7,439 nt of DNA from an uncultured Clostridia bacterium. Lineage in GTDB: Bacteria > Bacillota > Clostridia > Christensenellales > Borkfalkiaceae. Below the pieces are notes generated by a model. It saw only the letters and a program-made list of their open reading frames with translations. It did no database searches and had not been told where the DNA came from. Shown here piece by piece: positions 1 to 4,924 of this stretch. The number at the start of each line of letters is the position of its first letter. The stretch's first letter is position 1. Position numbers and translations under genes: made by a program. The DNA lies in the NCBI GenBank assembly GCA_947629875.1, contig CANRFK010000066.1, positions 1 to 7,439 of the forward strand, in the 5' to 3' direction.

Positions 1-11
1 TTGAAATTTTC

Positions 12-20
12 TGTGGATAA
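12..20 (-). other. Single perfect match to the DnaA box
   Basis: The minus strand reads TTATCCACA, the consensus DnaA-binding nonamer. It lies about 24 bases upstream of the -35 box of the tRNA promoter. I found no second full match, so this is not an origin. It could be a DnaA regulatory site or chance: one exact 9-mer match in a window of this size on two strands is not very rare. Confidence 0.3.
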
Positions 21-43
21 TGTTTTTTGGCGCGCAAAAATCA

Positions 44-72
44 TTGACAAACATTTTGAAAGGGGATATAAT
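44..72 (+). promoter_or_regulatory. Consensus sigma-A promoter of the tRNA-Arg unit
   Basis: The -35 box TTGACA (44-49) and the -10 box TATAAT (67-72) are separated by 17 bases, a perfect match to the housekeeping consensus. Transcription should start near 79. A short hairpin, GCGGC (85-89) with GCCGC (93-97), would lie at the start of the transcript. The promoter reads first into the broken tRNA copy and then into the intact tRNA. Confidence 0.9.
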
Positions 73-108
73 AATCGAGTAATTGCGGCCGAGCCGCGTG
101 CATAATTG

Positions 109-293
109 ATATGCGCCGTTAGCTCAATTGGATAGAGCGTTGGTCTACGGAACCACTCCGCCCGCACTATTCGTCTACTAAGGGCGGCACGAGCCCGTAG
201 GGCGAAGTAAGGCTAGGGACTAGCCGCAAGAGAACAACAAAATACAATATGCGCCGTTAGCTCAATTGGATAGAGCGTTGGTCTACGGAACCA
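109..293 (+). repeat. 47-bp direct repeat, period 138
   Basis: Bases 109-155 and 247-293 are identical over 47 positions. The repeat is the 5' part of the tRNA-Arg gene plus four bases before it. The bases flanking the repeat differ on both sides. Confidence 0.9.
113..219 (+). pseudogene. Broken, interrupted copy of tRNA-Arg(ACG)
   Basis: Bases 113-155 are identical to the first 43 bases of the intact tRNA at 251-293, covering the acceptor 5' strand, D arm, anticodon loop and most of the anticodon stem. Identity then breaks for 53 bases (156-208). It resumes for 11 bases (209-219 equals 294-304, the variable loop and start of the T stem) and is lost again. No T loop, acceptor 3' strand or CCA follows, so no tRNA can fold from it. 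The interrupting part holds small inverted repeats: 158-163 with 182-187, 193-196 with 200-203, and 211-215 with 221-225. It is probably transcribed with the intact tRNA. A duplication scar or a structured leader are both possible. Confidence 0.75.
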
Positions 294-327
294 AAGGCTA
301 GGGATTCGAGTTCCTTACGGCGCACCA
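251..327 (+). tRNA. tRNA-Arg, anticodon ACG
   Basis: A full cloverleaf can be drawn. The acceptor stem pairs 251-257 with 317-323. The D stem pairs 260-263 with 273-276. The anticodon stem pairs 278-282 with 290-294, around loop 283-289 with anticodon ACG at 285-287. The T stem pairs 300-304 with 312-316 around loop TTCGAGT. The discriminator is A324 and CCA is encoded at 325-327. ACG (inosine-modified in bacteria) reads CGU, CGC and CGA arginine codons. The T stem has one G-U pair; otherwise pairing is complete. It is the functional copy of the repeated pair and is followed directly by a terminator. Confidence 0.95.
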
Positions 328-363
328 CGAAAAAAGCCTCCTTTCGGAGGCTTTTTTCGTGGT
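324..363 (+). terminator. Intrinsic terminator of tRNA-Arg, probably two-way
   Basis: Arms 324-341 and 346-363 pair perfectly over 18 bases around the loop TTTC. The core is GCCTCC/GGAGGC, with an A-run on the left and six Ts (352-357) on the right, so it could stop transcription in either direction. The base of the stem includes the discriminator and the CCA end of the tRNA. Confidence 0.9.
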
Positions 364-535
364 AAGGTATAAGGGCGAGAGCCCCTATGGGATTCGCCCC
401 GCGCGCTCGTCGGCTCGGGGCGAACTTCGTAAGCGTCCGTCTACGACAAACGCCTTGCTTAAACGCCCGCGCCTCCTTTTCTCGAAAAATCTTTGCTGTG
501 CAAATCTTTTTCGGGATAAAAATGACATGAATTTT
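364..535. repeat. Gene-free stretch of stacked inverted repeats
   Basis: No convincing gene lies here. Visible structure: GGGC/GCCC with a GAGA loop (373-384); TTCGCCCCG (393-401) with CGGGGCGAA (416-424); and a long imperfect hairpin 483-513 (CGAAAAA with TTTTTCG and TTTGC with GCAAA, with a two-base internal mismatch and a TGT loop). The first hairpin resembles the one at 182-202 (GGGCG, then GAGCCC, then TA and GGG). A short reading frame crosses the stretch, but it overlaps the terminator and the next promoter and looks like translated repeat. A dispersed palindromic intergenic element is the likeliest explanation, by inference. Confidence 0.5.
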
Positions 536-541
536 CGCCCC

Positions 542-570
542 TTGATTTCCGCGCCACCTTATGGTATAAT
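542..570 (+). promoter_or_regulatory. Sigma-A promoter with extended -10, tfoX-like operon
   Basis: TTGATT (542-547) and TATAAT (565-570) are 17 bases apart, and TGG directly before the -10 gives the extended -10 motif. The predicted start near 577 leaves a short leader carrying GGAGG (593-597) before the ATG at 602. Confidence 0.88.
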
Positions 571-601
571 CATTGCGTAATAGGAATTTCGCGGAGGAAT
601 T

Positions 602-919
602 ATGCCGTCAAGCAAGGAATATCTGCATTTCATATTGGAGCAACTTTCGCCCTTAAAGGACGTCACCTACAAGCCCATGATGGGGGAGTTTCTCATCTAC
701 TATCGCGGCAAACTTGTCGGCGGGATCTACGATGATAGATTGCTCGTAAAACCTGTGAAATCCGCAATCGCTTATTTGCCCCAAGCGGAGTATTTCCTGC
801 CGTATGAGGGTGCCAAGGAAATGCTCAATGTGGACAATGCGGACGATAAGGTTTATTTGACGGGATTATTTGAAGCAATGTATGACGACCTGCCTATGCC
901 GAAAACCAAAAAGCACTGA
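602..919 (+). CDS. TfoX N-terminal domain protein
   Basis: This 105-residue protein matches the stand-alone TfoX/Sxy N-terminal domain proteins common in Firmicutes. The diagnostic stretch runs from about residue 23 to 55: YKPMMGEFLIYYRGK, then a GGIYDDRLLVK-like strand where the family has its MFG and LYLK blocks. In gamma-proteobacteria Sxy/TfoX activates competence genes with CRP, but this protein has only the N-terminal domain, and its role in Firmicutes is not established. The start is set by GGAGG four bases before the ATG and by the strong promoter just upstream. The tail is lysine-rich. Its base composition is visibly more AT-rich than that of the sporulation genes. It lies 23 bases before the PPOX gene and probably shares its transcript. 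Confidence 0.85.
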   Translation: MPSSKEYLHFILEQLSPLKDVTYKPMMGEFLIYYRGKLVGGIYDDRLLVKPVKSAIAYLPQAEYFLPYEGAKEMLNVDNADDKVYLTGLFEAMYDDLPMPKTKKH

Positions 920-942
920 ATTTCCATTTTACGGAGAACACC

Positions 943-1356
943 ATGGATAAAACGCAGATTTTTCAATTTATATCCGAGCAAAAGACGGCGTTTCTCGCCT
1001 CGGTGAACGAAGAGGGCTACCCCGTGATCTGCGCCATGCTCGCCCCGCGCAAGATCGACGGCAATGACCTTTACTTCACCACCAACACCTCGTCCAAGAA
1101 AATCGGGCAGTTTTCGGCGAACAACAAGGCTTGCGTCTATTTCTACAAGCGCGGGAAATTCAAGTATCAGGGCGTTACTGTCATCGGCGAAGTGCAGGTC
1201 TGCACCGACCAAGCGACGAAGGACGAGATCTGGCGGTTCGGCGATAAAATGTTTTATAAGCAGGGCGTCACCGACCCCGACTACTGCGTGCTGAAATTCA
1301 GGGGCATCTCCGCCGAATATTACTGCGATTTCAAGACGGAGACGATCGAGTTATAA
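943..1356 (+). CDS. Pyridoxamine 5'-phosphate oxidase family (PPOX-class) flavin-binding protein
   Basis: The 137-residue protein has the usual split-barrel pattern. An N-terminal helix is followed by TAFLASVNEEGYPVICAM (residues 16-33), a strand LYFTTNTSSKKIGQF (43-57) and then an ACVYFY strand (63-68). Next comes the GVTVIGEVQV strand (77-86), and the end contains the LKFR and AEYY block (117-127). Proteins of this class bind FMN or related cofactors and act as small oxidoreductases or stress proteins. Substrate cannot be told from the sequence, and a true PNP oxidase (pdxH) is unlikely at this length. GGAG (933-936) precedes the ATG by six bases. It follows the TfoX-like gene closely and is closed by the terminator at 1368-1402. 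Confidence 0.88.
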   Translation: MDKTQIFQFISEQKTAFLASVNEEGYPVICAMLAPRKIDGNDLYFTTNTSSKKIGQFSANNKACVYFYKRGKFKYQGVTVIGEVQVCTDQATKDEIWRFGDKMFYKQGVTDPDYCVLKFRGISAEYYCDFKTETIEL

Positions 1357-1367
1357 TTTTCTGTTTA

Positions 1368-1402
1368 CAAAAAAGGCGAGGCGGGCGGCCTCGTCTTTTT
1401 TG
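1368..1402 (+). terminator. Two-way terminator between the PPOX and HD-domain genes
   Basis: Arms 1368-1382 and 1388-1402 pair around a five-base loop, with one G-U pair in the GC core and six As facing six Ts (1396-1401). It ends the plus-strand operon. The A-run gives a U-tract on the opposite strand, so it can also serve the convergent HD-domain gene. Confidence 0.88.
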
Positions 1403-1423
1403 CAAAAAAACTATAATATATTG

Positions 1424-1912
1424 CTATTTATTTGAATTTTCCGCCTGCACGGGGGCGGGCTTTTTGCGGCAGAAGGTCTCGCGCACGGAGCAAATTTTAT
1501 CGGCGATGCACAGCACAAAACTTTCGCGGTAGCGCGGGAGGCGGCCGAGGGGGAACATGTGGCTCAAAATCATATTCCGCTCGACGGGGCTCACCCCGAA
1601 GTCGTGCGAGGCGTTTTCAAACGCCTTTTTGGGGTGGCGGAAGGCGTGCAGGTGCCCGTGCGGCTTGTGCCAATCGTAGAGGTAGTAGTCATGAAGGAGC
1701 GCACCGCGGACGAGCGCCCGGCGATCCGCCTTGCTGTGGAATTTTTCGGCAATGCGCAGACACATTTCCGTCACGGCGACGGAATGATCGTAGGTGGAAG
1801 TCCGCCCGTGCTGCATAAACTGCTTTTCGGACAGCATTCCCTCGGAGGCGAGAATATCGCCGCCGTATTCCTCGATCGTCTCCATGTAATTCGGTCTGCA
1901 CTTTTTCGGCAT
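1424..1912 (-). CDS. HD-domain metal-dependent phosphohydrolase
   Basis: This is a compact 162-residue HD-domain protein. The metal-site pattern is visible: H43 in TYDHSV, the H74-D75 doublet in ALLHDYYLYDW, H118 in MILSHMFPL and D138 in CIADK, with extra histidines at 82, 85, 93 and 103. The order H, HD, H, D fits the HD superfamily, whose members hydrolyse phosphate mono- or diesters of nucleotides with divalent metals. The substrate is unknown. No output or sensor domain is present. The start at 1912 is supported by AGGGA five bases upstream and a consensus promoter just before it. Met10 is a possible alternative start but lacks a ribosome site. It is a single-gene unit, convergent with the PPOX gene. 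Confidence 0.85.
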   Translation of the reverse strand: MPKKCRPNYMETIEEYGGDILASEGMLSEKQFMQHGRTSTYDHSVAVTEMCLRIAEKFHSKADRRALVRGALLHDYYLYDWHKPHGHLHAFRHPKKAFENASHDFGVSPVERNMILSHMFPLGRLPRYRESFVLCIADKICSVRETFCRKKPAPVQAENSNK

Positions 1913-1930
1913 ACGTTTCCCTTTTCTGTT

Positions 1931-1959
1931 ATTATACCCGCTTTGAAGGGAAAAGTCAA
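1931..1959 (-). promoter_or_regulatory. Sigma-A promoter of the HD-domain gene
   Basis: On the minus strand TTGACT (1959-1954) and TATAAT (1936-1931) are 17 bases apart. The predicted start near 1924 leaves only about 12 untranslated bases, nearly all taken by the ribosome site. Confidence 0.88.
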
Positions 1960-1999
1960 AAAGTAAGGAAAAAAACGGCCTCTTCTACAACATTTTTAT

Positions 2000-2018
2000 G
2001 CGGGCAGAGCGCGCCCGC
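2000..2018. other. GC-rich stem-loop in the gene-free stretch before spoIIGA
   Basis: GCGGGC (2000-2005) pairs with GCCCGC (2013-2018) around a seven-base loop, with TTTTT a little further on (2026-2030). With the hairpin at 2045-2067 it is the only structure in a stretch with no gene from 1960 to 2116. Confidence 0.4.
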
Positions 2019-2040
2019 GGGAGAATTTTTGCGCACCAAA

Positions 2041-2096
2041 GTTCGGCATATTCCGACGGGATATGCCTTTTTTCGTGCCGTTTGAGCCCTTATAAT
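2041..2096 (+). promoter_or_regulatory. Candidate Spo0A-activated promoter of spoIIGA-sigE
   Basis: A clear -10 box TATAAT lies at 2091-2096, but nothing like TTGACA stands 17 bases upstream; that position is a run of Ts. A match to the 0A-box core TGNCGAA lies on the minus strand at 2048-2042 (TGCCGAA), centred near -58 of the predicted start. In B. subtilis the spoIIG promoter is driven by sigma-A with Spo0A-P bound in this region. The 0A-box call is a single short match and overlaps the hairpin above. Confidence 0.45.
2045..2073 (+). terminator. Terminator-like hairpin and T-run with no gene before it
   Basis: Arms 2045-2054 and 2058-2067 pair over ten bases (one G-U) around GAC and are followed by six Ts (2068-2073), the form of an intrinsic terminator on the plus strand. 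There is no plus-strand gene between the terminator at 1402 and this point. It may insulate spoIIGA, end a small RNA, or be an operator palindrome (GGCATAT with ATATGCC). Confidence 0.55.
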
Positions 2097-2116
2097 ACCT
2101 TCCACGGAGAGGGGAT

Positions 2117-2989
2117 ATGACCGTATATGCCGAGTATGCTTTCTTGGAAAATTTCTTGCTCGACGCGGAACTACTGTATCTCGCGCTGAAATGCGCCCGC
2201 GGGCGGGTGCGGGTGTGGCAACTTCTGCTTGCGGCGGCGGTCGGGGCGGGGGAGGCGCTCGTCTTTCCGCTCCTGCCGCTTCCCGTGTGGGCGGCATATC
2301 TCGTGAAGTTCCTCGGCGGTGCGCTCATCGCCGTCATCTCTGTCTCCAAGGGCACGAAAAAGACGTATTTCGTCGTTCTCGCCGCGTTTTTCCTCATGAC
2401 GTTCGCGCTCGGGGGGCTCCTCACGGCGGCGTATTCTTTCTTCAACGTGCCCTACGCGGAGGGGAGCGGCTATCTCGTGGAACAGGCGCCCGTCGGGCTC
2501 ATTTTGGGGCTTGCGGGTCTCTTCGGCATCCTCGTCGCCGTCTGCGCCAAGCAGTTCTACCGCTACCGTTGCGAAAAGCGCGCCATCTTCCCGTGCAAAC
2601 TCACGGCGGGCAAAAAGACGGTACATTGGAAGGGTTTTGCGGACAGCGGGAACCTTCTCACCTTCCGCGGCGAGCCCGTGTGCGTCGCCTCGGCTGCGGC
2701 CGTCTTCGCGCTCTTCGGCGCGCATCCACAGGAAGAGGGGCGCATCCGGGTGGGCACGGTAAACGGCGGGCGGGATTCTCCCGTGTTCCGCTGCGACAAG
2801 CTCGAAATCAATGGAAAAACGGCAGATGGGGTGTACATAACGCTCGGGGAAGTGCATTCCAAGGAATATTCCATCATATTACATAGCGCGCTTATGGAGG
2901 GAGAACATGAAGCTCATCAGCATTCTGAAAGTTTGGCTGAACCGCATTCGGGGCAGCGAAAACATCGTTCACTATCTCTGCGGAAGTGA
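2117..2989 (+). CDS. spoIIGA: SpoIIGA, membrane aspartic protease for pro-sigma-E
   Basis: SpoIIGA sits in the sporulation septum and, on a signal from the forespore (SpoIIR), cuts the pro-sequence from sigma-E. Five hydrophobic segments occupy roughly residues 5-24, 35-54, 57-77, 83-108 and 123-145. They are followed by a soluble protease domain with the catalytic motif ADSGNLL, Asp176. The family normally ends just after a YxxxLH-type block, seen here as YSIILHSALM (251-260). This frame runs 30 residues further and ends inside sigE, so the last 83 bases including the stop are shared out of frame. That tail is polar, low in hydrophobics and probably not conserved. The start has GGAG (2106-2109) seven bases upstream. 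Its identity is secure from fold, motif and its position before sigE. Confidence 0.93.
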   Translation: MTVYAEYAFLENFLLDAELLYLALKCARGRVRVWQLLLAAAVGAGEALVFPLLPLPVWAAYLVKFLGGALIAVISVSKGTKKTYFVVLAAFFLMTFALGGLLTAAYSFFNVPYAEGSGYLVEQAPVGLILGLAGLFGILVAVCAKQFYRYRCEKRAIFPCKLTAGKKTVHWKGFADSGNLLTFRGEPVCVASAAAVFALFGAHPQEEGRIRVGTVNGGRDSPVFRCDKLEINGKTADGVYITLGEVHSKEYSIILHSALMEGEHEAHQHSESLAEPHSGQRKHRSLSLRK

Positions 2990-3617
2990 GGCGTTGCCGC
3001 TTCCGCTCTCCGCCGAGGAGGAGGGGGAGATGCTCCGCAAGATGGAGGAGGGCGAGGAGGTGGAATCGGTCAAGGCCGCCCTCATCGAGCACAACCTGCG
3101 CCTCGTGGTGTACATTTCGCACAAGTTCGAAAACACGGGCGTGGACAGCGACGACCTCATCTCCATCGGTACCATCGGGCTCATCAAAGCGGTGAGTTCC
3201 TTCCGTACGGACAAGAATATCAAACTTGCGACCTACGCCTCGCGGTGCATCGAGAACGAAATTCTGATGTATTTGCGGCGCACGGTGAAGCTCAAGAGCG
3301 AGATCTCCTTCGACGAGCCCCTCAATACCGACTTCGAGGGCAACGAACTGTTGCTTTCCGACGTGCTCGGCACCGACAGCGAGACGGTGTACGGCGGCGT
3401 GGAGGCGAGCGTCGAGAAGGAACTTCTCAAAGAGGCATTAAAAAAACTGCCCGAGCGCGAGCAGAAGATCATGTTCATGCGCTTCGGGCTGGGCGGCAGG
3501 GAGGAGATGACGCAGAAGGACGTCGCCGACCGCCTCGGCATCTCCCAGAGCTACATATCCCGCCTTGAAAAGAAGATCATCGAGCGGCTCAAACGGGAGA
3601 TCTCCAAACTCGTATAA
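2907..3617 (+). CDS. sigE: RNA polymerase sporulation sigma factor sigma-E (pro-form)
   Basis: Sigma-E is the early mother-cell sigma factor. The 236-residue protein has an N-terminal pro-sequence of about 22 residues with basic and hydrophobic character. The processing region follows, HYLCGSEALPLPL (22-34), matching B. subtilis YYIGGSEALPPPL. Region 2 follows with NLRLVVYISHKFENTG (63-78), DLISIGTIGLIKAV (83-96) and IKLATYASRCIENEILMYLR (105-124). Region 4 ends with TQKDVADRLGISQSYISRLEKK (202-223), the helix-turn-helix. A GGAGG site (2896-2900) lies six bases before the ATG and inside the end of spoIIGA, so the two genes are likely translationally coupled. Sixty-nine bases separate it from sigG. 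Confidence 0.97.
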   Translation: MKLISILKVWLNRIRGSENIVHYLCGSEALPLPLSAEEEGEMLRKMEEGEEVESVKAALIEHNLRLVVYISHKFENTGVDSDDLISIGTIGLIKAVSSFRTDKNIKLATYASRCIENEILMYLRRTVKLKSEISFDEPLNTDFEGNELLLSDVLGTDSETVYGGVEASVEKELLKEALKKLPEREQKIMFMRFGLGGREEMTQKDVADRLGISQSYISRLEKKIIERLKREISKLV

Positions 3618-3686
3618 TTTGCCCCGCTGTTGCGCACACTGCTGTTCCGCAGGATACATAGTTTGTGCTATGGCGGAGGTGAAAAT

Positions 3687-4457
3687 ATGCTCAACAAAGT
3701 CAATTTATGCGGCGTGGATACCGCGGGGCTCCCCAAACTCACGGCGAAGGAGAACGAGGAGCTGATGATCCGCTTGAAGGCGGGGGACAGGGAGGCGCGC
3801 GACAAGTTCATCGTGGGAAACATGCGGCTGGTGCTCTCCCTTGTCAAGCGGTTCTGGGCGAAGAACGCCAACGCGGACGACGTATTTCAGGCGGGTTGCG
3901 TGGGGCTCATCAAGGCCATCGATAACTTCAATCTCGATTTCAACGTGAAGTTCTCCACTTACGCGGTGCCCATGATCCTCGGCGAGATCAAGCGGTATCT
4001 GCGTGACGGAAACAGCCTGCGCGTCTCGCGCTCCATCCGAGATACGGCGTACCGCATTCTCAAAGTGAGAGAGGGGCTCGAGGAGCGCGACGAGGAGGCG
4101 ACCATCGAGCGCATCGCCGCCGAGATGCAGGTCAAAGAAAGGGAAGTCGTGTACGCGCTCGACGCCATCTCCGACCCCGTTTCGCTTTACGATCCCGTTT
4201 ACAATAAGTCGGGCGATACGCTGCAGCTCGTCGACCAACTCTACGACGAGAAGCAGAGCGAGGCGATCTGGACGGAGCGCGTCGCCCTCCGTGAGGCCAT
4301 CGACCGCCTTGCCGACCGCGAGAAGAAAATTCTCATGCTCCGCTACTACGAGGGCAAGACGCAGACGGAGATCTCGGCGGAGGTGGGCATCTCGCAGGCG
4401 CAGGTGAGCCGTCTCGAAAAGAACGCACTCGGCGCCATCCGCAAGGAGATTTCCTGA
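3687..4457 (+). CDS. sigG: RNA polymerase sporulation sigma factor sigma-G
   Basis: Sigma-G is the late forespore sigma factor. I set the start at 3687, giving 256 residues. MLNKVNLCGVDTAGLPKL aligns with the B. subtilis N-terminus (NKVEICGVDTSKLPVL), and GGAGG (3675-3679) lies seven bases upstream. A longer frame from 3630 would add 19 unrelated residues. Region 2 runs from NMRLVLSLVKRF (45-56) through DDVFQAGCVGLIKAIDNF (64-81) and VKFSTYAVPMILGEIKRYLR (87-106). RVSRSIRDTAY (112-122) is typical of SigF/SigG. The end holds KTQTEISAEVGISQAQVSRLEK (224-245). GISQAQVSRLEK and the N-terminal extension favour SigG over SigF, and no spoIIAA/AB genes are adjacent. I could not identify a sigma-F promoter in the gap before it. 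Confidence 0.95.
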   Translation: MLNKVNLCGVDTAGLPKLTAKENEELMIRLKAGDREARDKFIVGNMRLVLSLVKRFWAKNANADDVFQAGCVGLIKAIDNFNLDFNVKFSTYAVPMILGEIKRYLRDGNSLRVSRSIRDTAYRILKVREGLEERDEEATIERIAAEMQVKEREVVYALDAISDPVSLYDPVYNKSGDTLQLVDQLYDEKQSEAIWTERVALREAIDRLADREKKILMLRYYEGKTQTEISAEVGISQAQVSRLEKNALGAIRKEIS

Positions 4458-4490
4458 AACTTTCGAAAAGGTTCCGCATAGAATAGAGAT

Positions 4491-4847
4491 GTGGAAACGA
4501 GCTATGGCGAATTGAAAAAGATGGAGGCGGTCAACCTCGCGGACGGAAAGCGCCTCGGAAGGGTCTGCGACGTCGTGTTCACCTTTCCCGAGGGGAAGGT
4601 GCTCGGCATCGTCGTGCCCGGGGGAAAGGGCTTCCGCTGGGGCAAGGCAGATCTCTTTATCGACCTACGATGCGTGCGCAAGATCGGCGTGGACGTGGTG
4701 CTCGTGGATATCAAGGCCGCGCCCAAACCCGACAAAAAGAAGGGGAAGTGGGAGGATAATTACCCGCCTCTGCCCCCGCCCCCGCCAATGTCGCAGCCAT
4801 ATCCGCAGAGTGGCAACAGTCGGCGCGATTACGGGGAATATGAATAA
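4491..4847 (+). CDS. YlmC/YmxH family PRC-barrel sporulation-associated protein
   Basis: Residues 6-74 form the small PRC-barrel domain of the YlmC/YmxH family. The marks are LKKMEAVNLADGKRLGRV (8-25), a GKVLGIVVPG turn (35-44), a basic GFRWGK loop and VRKIGVDVVLVDI (62-74). These proteins are about 80-95 residues and frequent in spore formers; the function is not established. Here a 44-residue tail follows: KPDKKKGKW, then a proline run (PPLPPPPPM, 92-100) and a polar end. The start is GTG at 4491, chosen because it gives the family N-terminus, but the ribosome site is weak. The gene is 33 bases after sigG and likely cotranscribed. The stop codon abuts the terminator hairpin. Confidence 0.85.
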   Translation: METSYGELKKMEAVNLADGKRLGRVCDVVFTFPEGKVLGIVVPGGKGFRWGKADLFIDLRCVRKIGVDVVLVDIKAAPKPDKKKGKWEDNYPPLPPPPPMSQPYPQSGNSRRDYGEYE

Positions 4848-4883
4848 AAAAACGGCTTGAAATGTGAATTTCAAGCCGTTTTT
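4848..4883 (+). terminator. Two-way terminator between the sigG operon and dnaD-like gene
   Basis: Arms 4848-4863 and 4868-4883 pair perfectly over 16 bases around a GTGA tetraloop. Ts on the right serve the sigG transcript. The A-run 4846-4852 gives a seven-base U-tract for the minus-strand gene that ends at 4925. Confidence 0.93.
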
Positions 4884-4924
4884 AACGTTTTGCAAAGTAC
4901 TATGCGTGACATAATAGCCACTTT

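Noticed and set aside
359..580. 73-residue plus-strand reading frame
   Set aside because: It starts inside a terminator, crosses three inverted repeats and ends past the -10 box of the next promoter. It has no ribosome site and no protein-like pattern.
1412..1417. TATAAT between the terminator and the HD-domain gene end
   Set aside because: There is no -35 box at a suitable distance and no plus-strand gene follows.
1559..1966. 135-residue plus-strand frame opposite the HD-domain gene
   Set aside because: The HD motifs on the minus strand are clear and that gene has a consensus promoter; this frame has neither.
2171..2857. 228-residue minus-strand frame antisense to spoIIGA
   Set aside because: Its composition is arginine- and glutamate-rich without motifs, and it mirrors the membrane segments of SpoIIGA. 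It is a shadow frame.
3612..3680. Possible sigma-F or sigma-G promoter before sigG (GTATA at 3612)
   Set aside because: The -10 region at the right distance matches poorly. Read-through from sigE or a promoter inside sigE cannot be excluded.
3630..3686. Upstream start for sigG adding 19 residues
   Set aside because: The extra residues do not match any sigma-G N-terminus, and the best ribosome site fits the ATG at 3687.
4471..4478. GTTCCGCA occurs before ylmC-like gene and also before sigG (3644-3651)
   Set aside because: Eight bases at different distances from the two starts, with unlike flanks; chance is a fair explanation.
4477..4484. CATAGAAT resembling a sigma-E -10 box before the ylmC-like gene
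   Set aside because: No matching sigma-E -35 element is found at the proper spacing inside the end of sigG.
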